A DNA stretch of 64,000 nucleotides from MGBC114079 sp964531385. GTDB lineage: Bacteria > Bacillota > Clostridia > Lachnospirales > CAG-274. Location: the NCBI GenBank assembly GCA_964531385.1, contig CAZHGC010000001.1, positions 62,001 through 126,000 on the forward strand. The letters are read 5' to 3'. Under the pieces are notes generated by a model. That model saw only the letters and a program-made list of their open reading frames with translations, had not been told where the DNA came from and searched no databases. The translations under genes and the position numbers were made by a program. Position 1 is the stretch's first letter, and each line of letters starts with the position of its first letter. Positions 60,922 to 64,000 of the stretch are shown here, piece after piece.

Positions 60922-62535
60922 ATGAAAAAAAGTAAATTTCTTTTTGGAATTATTATACATATAATGTGTGTGTTTATGATTTTTAATGTATCGATATGTG
61001 TTATTGATGCGGAGGGAACAAAAGATTTTAGAGGGGTTTGGGTTTCAAGCGTTTACAACATTGATTATCCCTCAAAAGCAACGACAAATTCGGAAACTTT
61101 GAAAAAAGAAGCGACAGATATTTTAAATGATTGCGAACAAATGGGAATTAATGCGGTTATTTTACAAGTTAGGCCGACAGGGGATTCCCTTTACAAATCG
61201 AACCTATTCCCTTGGAGCAAATGGCTTTCGGGAAAGGAGGGCGTTGCACCGGAAAATGATTTTGACCCTCTCTTGTTTTGGGTTGATGAGGCACACAAAA
61301 GAGGAATTGAGCTTCATGCATGGATTAACCCTTACAGAGCGACAAAGGCTTCTTCAGGAAAAGATGCTTTGAGCGAAATTGCCGAAACAAACCCGATTAA
61401 GACAAAGCCTGAATATGTTGTTAAATATTCTGATGGAAATTATTATTATAATCCGGCATTGCCGGAAGTTAGGCAGTTTATTATTGACGGGGCTCTTGAA
61501 ATTGTTAATAATTATGATGTTGATGGTATTCATATCGATGATTATTTTTATCCGGGTACGGATTTTAATGATGATGCGGAATTTGCAAAGTTTGGAGCGG
61601 GATTTAATTCAAAAGCCGATTGGAGAAGAAACAACATTGATATTTTTATTAAAGAGATGAACGACCAACTTCACAAGGCTAATCCTGAAATTCAATTTGG
61701 TGTTAGCCCTTCGGGTGTTTGGGCAAACAAATCTTCAAATCCTCTTGGAAGTGATACAAAAGGAAATGAATCTTACAGCTCTGTTTATGCAGATACAAGA
61801 AAATGGGCTTCAGAGGGGTGGATTGATTATATTGCACCTCAAATTTATTGGAACGTTGGACATTCGGCGGCGGATTATAAAATTCTTTCGGACTGGTGGT
61901 GTGATGTTGTTAAAAACAGCAGAACAAAACTTTATATAGGAATGGCAGATTATAAGACAGTTTCTGACGATTCTTCAAGCCCTTGGTACAATGGTGCGGA
62001 GATTAAAAAACAAATGGAAATGAATTTAAAAAACGACACAATTAAAGGCGAAATTCATTTTGCTTATAACAGTTTTAAAAAATTTCCTGAACTTAAAAAG
62101 AAAGTTGCTGAACATTATTCAAAAAATAATTCGGGAAATTTTGAAAATTCTTCAAACAACAATAATGGTTCTGAAAATCAGGATATTAAAGTTTTTGTTG
62201 ACGGATATGAAGTTATTTTTGACCAGAAGCCGATTATTGAAAATTCGAGAACTCTTGTTCCTATGAGGGCTATTTTTGAGGCACTTGGTGCGAGAGTTGA
62301 ATGGTTTGCAAAAACAGAAAATATTCTTGCTGTTAATGGTGAAACTGAAATAATTATGAAAATTGGAAGTCCGAGTATGTTTGTTAATGGAACGGATACA
62401 ATTACTCTTGATACTGCACCGAAAATTAAAAATTCGAGAACTCTTGTTCCATTGCGTGCTGTTTCGGAAGTTTTTGATGCGGAAGTTGAATGGAATAATT
62501 CTGAAAGAACGGTTACTATAACAACAAATAAGTGA
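60922..62535 (+). CDS. GHL10-family (family 10-like) secreted glycosidase with C-terminal stalk domain
   Basis: 537 residues from ATG 60922 (TTGGAGG upstream); the longer in-frame start lies inside rng. Signal peptide to about residue 30. The GHL10 barrel (about 35-400) begins DFRGVWVSSVYNIDYPS and shows NAVILQVRPTGDSLY, LHAWINPYRAT, VDGIHIDDYFYPG with likely catalytic acids, FGVSPSGVWAN and IAPQIYW. An Asn/Ser linker (about 418-432) joins a copper-amine-oxidase-type stalk domain (about 435-535, RTLVPMRAIFEALGARVEW and RTLVPLRAVSEVFDAEVEW). Family members act on peptidoglycan or related surface glycans; substrate is unproven. Confidence 0.9.
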   Translation: MKKSKFLFGIIIHIMCVFMIFNVSICVIDAEGTKDFRGVWVSSVYNIDYPSKATTNSETLKKEATDILNDCEQMGINAVILQVRPTGDSLYKSNLFPWSKWLSGKEGVAPENDFDPLLFWVDEAHKRGIELHAWINPYRATKASSGKDALSEIAETNPIKTKPEYVVKYSDGNYYYNPALPEVRQFIIDGALEIVNNYDVDGIHIDDYFYPGTDFNDDAEFAKFGAGFNSKADWRRNNIDIFIKEMNDQLHKANPEIQFGVSPSGVWANKSSNPLGSDTKGNESYSSVYADTRKWASEGWIDYIAPQIYWNVGHSAADYKILSDWWCDVVKNSRTKLYIGMADYKTVSDDSSSPWYNGAEIKKQMEMNLKNDTIKGEIHFAYNSFKKFPELKKKVAEHYSKNNSGNFENSSNNNNGSENQDIKVFVDGYEVIFDQKPIIENSRTLVPMRAIFEALGARVEWFAKTENILAVNGETEIIMKIGSPSMFVNGTDTITLDTAPKIKNSRTLVPLRAVSEVFDAEVEWNNSERTVTITTNK

Positions 62536-62571
62536 TTGTTTTGATATTAAAGGAAATATTATGTTGTGTAC

Positions 62572-62636
62572 AAAGAAAAAAGACTGCGGTTTACAGTTTG
62601 AGTGTCTGTGAATTATTGTGCGGTTTTTTTTCTTTG
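62572..62636 (+). terminator. Probable terminator after the GHL10 gene
   Basis: AAAGAAAAAAGACTGC on the left can pair imperfectly with GCGGTTTTTTTTCTTT on the right, which also supplies the T-run. Confidence 0.5.
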
Positions 62637-62661
62637 ATTAATTAAAATTGTGGGTGATTTT

Positions 62662-63366
62662 ATGGTTGAATGGTTTACACGAACGGAAATGCTTGTTGGA
62701 ACGCAAGGAATTGAAAAGCTTAGAGATGCAACGGTTGCTGTGTTTGGAGTTGGCGGAGTTGGCTCATTTGCAACAGAGGCTTTTGCAAGGGCGGGGATTG
62801 GAAATATTATTCTTATTGACAATGATGTTATAAGCGTTACAAACATTAATAGGCAAATTCATTCGGATATTGATACTGTTGGCAAATTTAAAACACAAGT
62901 TATGAAAGAGCGTATTTTAAAAATAAATCCTGAGGCGAATGTTCAATGTTTTGAAAAATTTATACTGTATGACAATGTTGGCGAAGTTATAACAAAAGGA
63001 ATTGATTATATTGTTGATGCTGTTGATACGGTTACGGCAAAGCTTGCAATTATTGAAAAAGCAAATGAACTTGAAATTCCCGTTGTTAGCAGTATGGGAA
63101 CGGGAAACAAGTTTTATCCCGAGATGCTTGAACTTTCGGATATTTACAAAACATCGGTTTGTCCACTTGCCAAGGTTATGAGATATGAACTTAAAAAAAG
63201 AGGGATTAAAAAGCTTAGAGTTTGCTATTCGAAAGAGGTGCCTGTTACACCGAGGGATACAGAAGAAGTTACATCGAAAAGAAAAACTCCTGGAAGTATT
63301 TCTTTTGTTCCGCCGGTTGCCGGAATGATTATTGCGGGAGAGGTTGTTCGAAATTTGGTTTTTTGA
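62662..63366 (+). CDS. tcdA: tRNA threonylcarbamoyladenosine dehydratase (TcdA, ThiF/E1-like)
   Basis: 234 residues from ATG 62662 (GGGTGA upstream; GTG 62650 precedes that site). E1-like adenylating fold: AVFGVGGVGSFATEAFARAGIGNIILIDND nucleotide loop, NINRQIHSD with the conserved Arg, then IDYIVDAVDTVTAKLAII. CPLAKVMRYELKKRGI and YSKEVPVTP are distinctive of the YgdL/TcdA group and set it apart from ThiF or MoeB, which lack them. It uses ATP to cyclise t6A to ct6A at position 37 of ANN-decoding tRNAs. Transcribed alone. Confidence 0.9.
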   Translation: MVEWFTRTEMLVGTQGIEKLRDATVAVFGVGGVGSFATEAFARAGIGNIILIDNDVISVTNINRQIHSDIDTVGKFKTQVMKERILKINPEANVQCFEKFILYDNVGEVITKGIDYIVDAVDTVTAKLAIIEKANELEIPVVSSMGTGNKFYPEMLELSDIYKTSVCPLAKVMRYELKKRGIKKLRVCYSKEVPVTPRDTEEVTSKRKTPGSISFVPPVAGMIIAGEVVRNLVF

Positions 63367-63633
63367 CCGGATTAATGAATAAAAGAGTTTTAATATTTAA
63401 TTTTAAAATGTGTATATATTCAAAATGAAATTGCAAAGATTATATTGATAGTTGAGTGATTGGGCGACGTCAGTTATGATTTGGGGCGTTTCGGAAATTT
63501 ACAAGTTTTTTTGTGTTGCCTTTTTACGCAGGCTGTTGCTTTTTTGTAAAAAAATAACAGAATTAAGATTTTTGTTTTTAGTATATTGAAGTTAAAAAAG
63601 GAAATCCTTTATCTTATAGGAGGGATTAACTTT
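63367..63633. other. Intergenic region upstream of sigG
   Basis: About 270 bases, no gene seen. GTATA at 63581-63585, then 14 bases, then GGAAATCCT (63600-63608) roughly resembles a forespore sigma-F promoter, which is what controls sigG in Bacillus, but the spacing is short by one or two. Weak evidence. Confidence 0.35.
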
Positions 63634-64000
63634 ATGGCTATGACAAAAGTTGAAATATGCGGGGTTAATACAAGTAAATTACCGATTCTTAAAAATGATG
63701 AAAAAGAGGCGTTGTTTAAAAAAATTCAAGAGGGAGATGAAGAGGCTAAAAAAGAATATATTTATGGAAATTTGCGTCTTGTTTTGAGTGTTATGAAAAA
63801 ATTTGGAAACCGAGGGGAAAATCCCGATGACCTTTTTCAAGTTGGTTGTATTGGACTTATAAAAGCACTTAATAATTTTGATACTTCGCATAATGTAAAA
63901 TTTTCCACTTATGCTGTACCTATGATTCTTGGGGAAATAAAACGCTTTTTACGTGATGACAACCCACTTAGAGTTAGTCGTTCTTTGCGTGATATTGCAT
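63634..64000 (+). CDS. sigG: RNA polymerase sporulation sigma factor SigG (partial, cut by the right edge)
   Basis: 122 residues visible from ATG 63634, 9 bases after AGGAGGG. The start MAMTKVEICGVNTSKLPILKN is the signature N-terminus of sigma-G, which binds SpoIIAB/CsfB-type regulators. Region 2 follows: YGNLRLVLSVMKKFGNRGENPDDLFQVGCIGLIKALNNFD, FSTYAVPMILGEIKRFLRDDNP and RVSRSLRDIA. Sigma-G drives late forespore transcription. Its presence is the clearest sign that the organism forms endospores. Regions 3 and 4 lie beyond the window. Confidence 0.95.
   Translation, partial: MAMTKVEICGVNTSKLPILKNDEKEALFKKIQEGDEEAKKEYIYGNLRLVLSVMKKFGNRGENPDDLFQVGCIGLIKALNNFDTSHNVKFSTYAVPMILGEIKRFLRDDNPLRVSRSLRDIA

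Noticed and set aside
63581..63608. Sigma-F promoter for sigG
   Set aside because: GTATA and GGAAATCCT resemble the consensus, but the 14-base spacer is too short and the AT-rich setting makes chance likely; noted only in the intergenic entry.
1..64000. CRISPR arrays, insertion sequences, prophage genes
   Set aside because: No regularly spaced repeats, transposase, integrase or phage structural proteins were seen anywhere in the window.

Overview
The window is AT-rich DNA that looks like the chromosome of a low-G+C, anaerobic, endospore-forming member of the Clostridia. The signs are a single-chain pyruvate:ferredoxin oxidoreductase (9280-12780), a BofC-domain protein, a SpoIID-family protein, the start of sigma-G at the right edge (63634-64000), several copper-amine-oxidase-type stalk-domain wall proteins, and strong AGGAGG-type ribosome binding sites. 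A YvyF-like flagellar-region protein and two c-di-GMP-type proteins hint at motility or sessility control. I cannot name the species.

Layout. 1-5200: aminotransferase, HD-GYP protein, a methyltransferase gene broken by two frameshifts, a MATE transporter, and a 104-nt terminal-inverted-repeat element in the MATE leader. 5185-15480: a GH13 amylase-type enzyme, a BofC-like protein, pyruvate:ferredoxin oxidoreductase, an MFS transporter, an SbcD nuclease without SbcC, and tRNA-Lys(CUU). 15681-18780: a clpA-clpS-yvyF-like operon read leftward from a perfect consensus sigma-A promoter. 19062-26732: small redox-type protein, CAP-domain secreted protein, alpha/beta hydrolase, GNAT acetyltransferase, the uronate genes kdgK and kduI, a protein of unknown function and a ModA-like lipoprotein.

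26977-40725 is the most unusual region: 15 genes on one strand, many overlapping by 4 nt, that form two parallel modules. Each module has LuxE-type acyl-protein synthetase, LuxC-type acyl reductase, a short-chain dehydrogenase and a split transketolase (N and C subunits). The first module also has an AMP-forming acyl ligase, a KASIII-type ketosynthase and a metallo-beta-lactamase-fold hydrolase. The second has two carrier proteins identical in amino-acid sequence. There are no LuxA/LuxB genes, so this is not bioluminescence. My reading is a biosynthetic pathway that activates or extends an acyl chain, reduces it to an aldehyde and adds a two-carbon ketol unit through a transketolase to give a hydroxyketone or polyol. 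The product is unknown.

41070-49017: KtrAB potassium uptake, an rRNA methyltransferase, dCMP deaminase, small unknown genes, an SDR, MntP manganese exporter, a flavin reductase-like protein and a stalk-domain protein. 49482-64000: a cell-wall amidase, a GGDEF/EAL protein whose two domains both look degenerate, a SpoIID-family protein, queA, a radical-SAM pair followed by RNase G, a GHL10 family protein, a ThiF-type tRNA-modifying enzyme and partial sigG.
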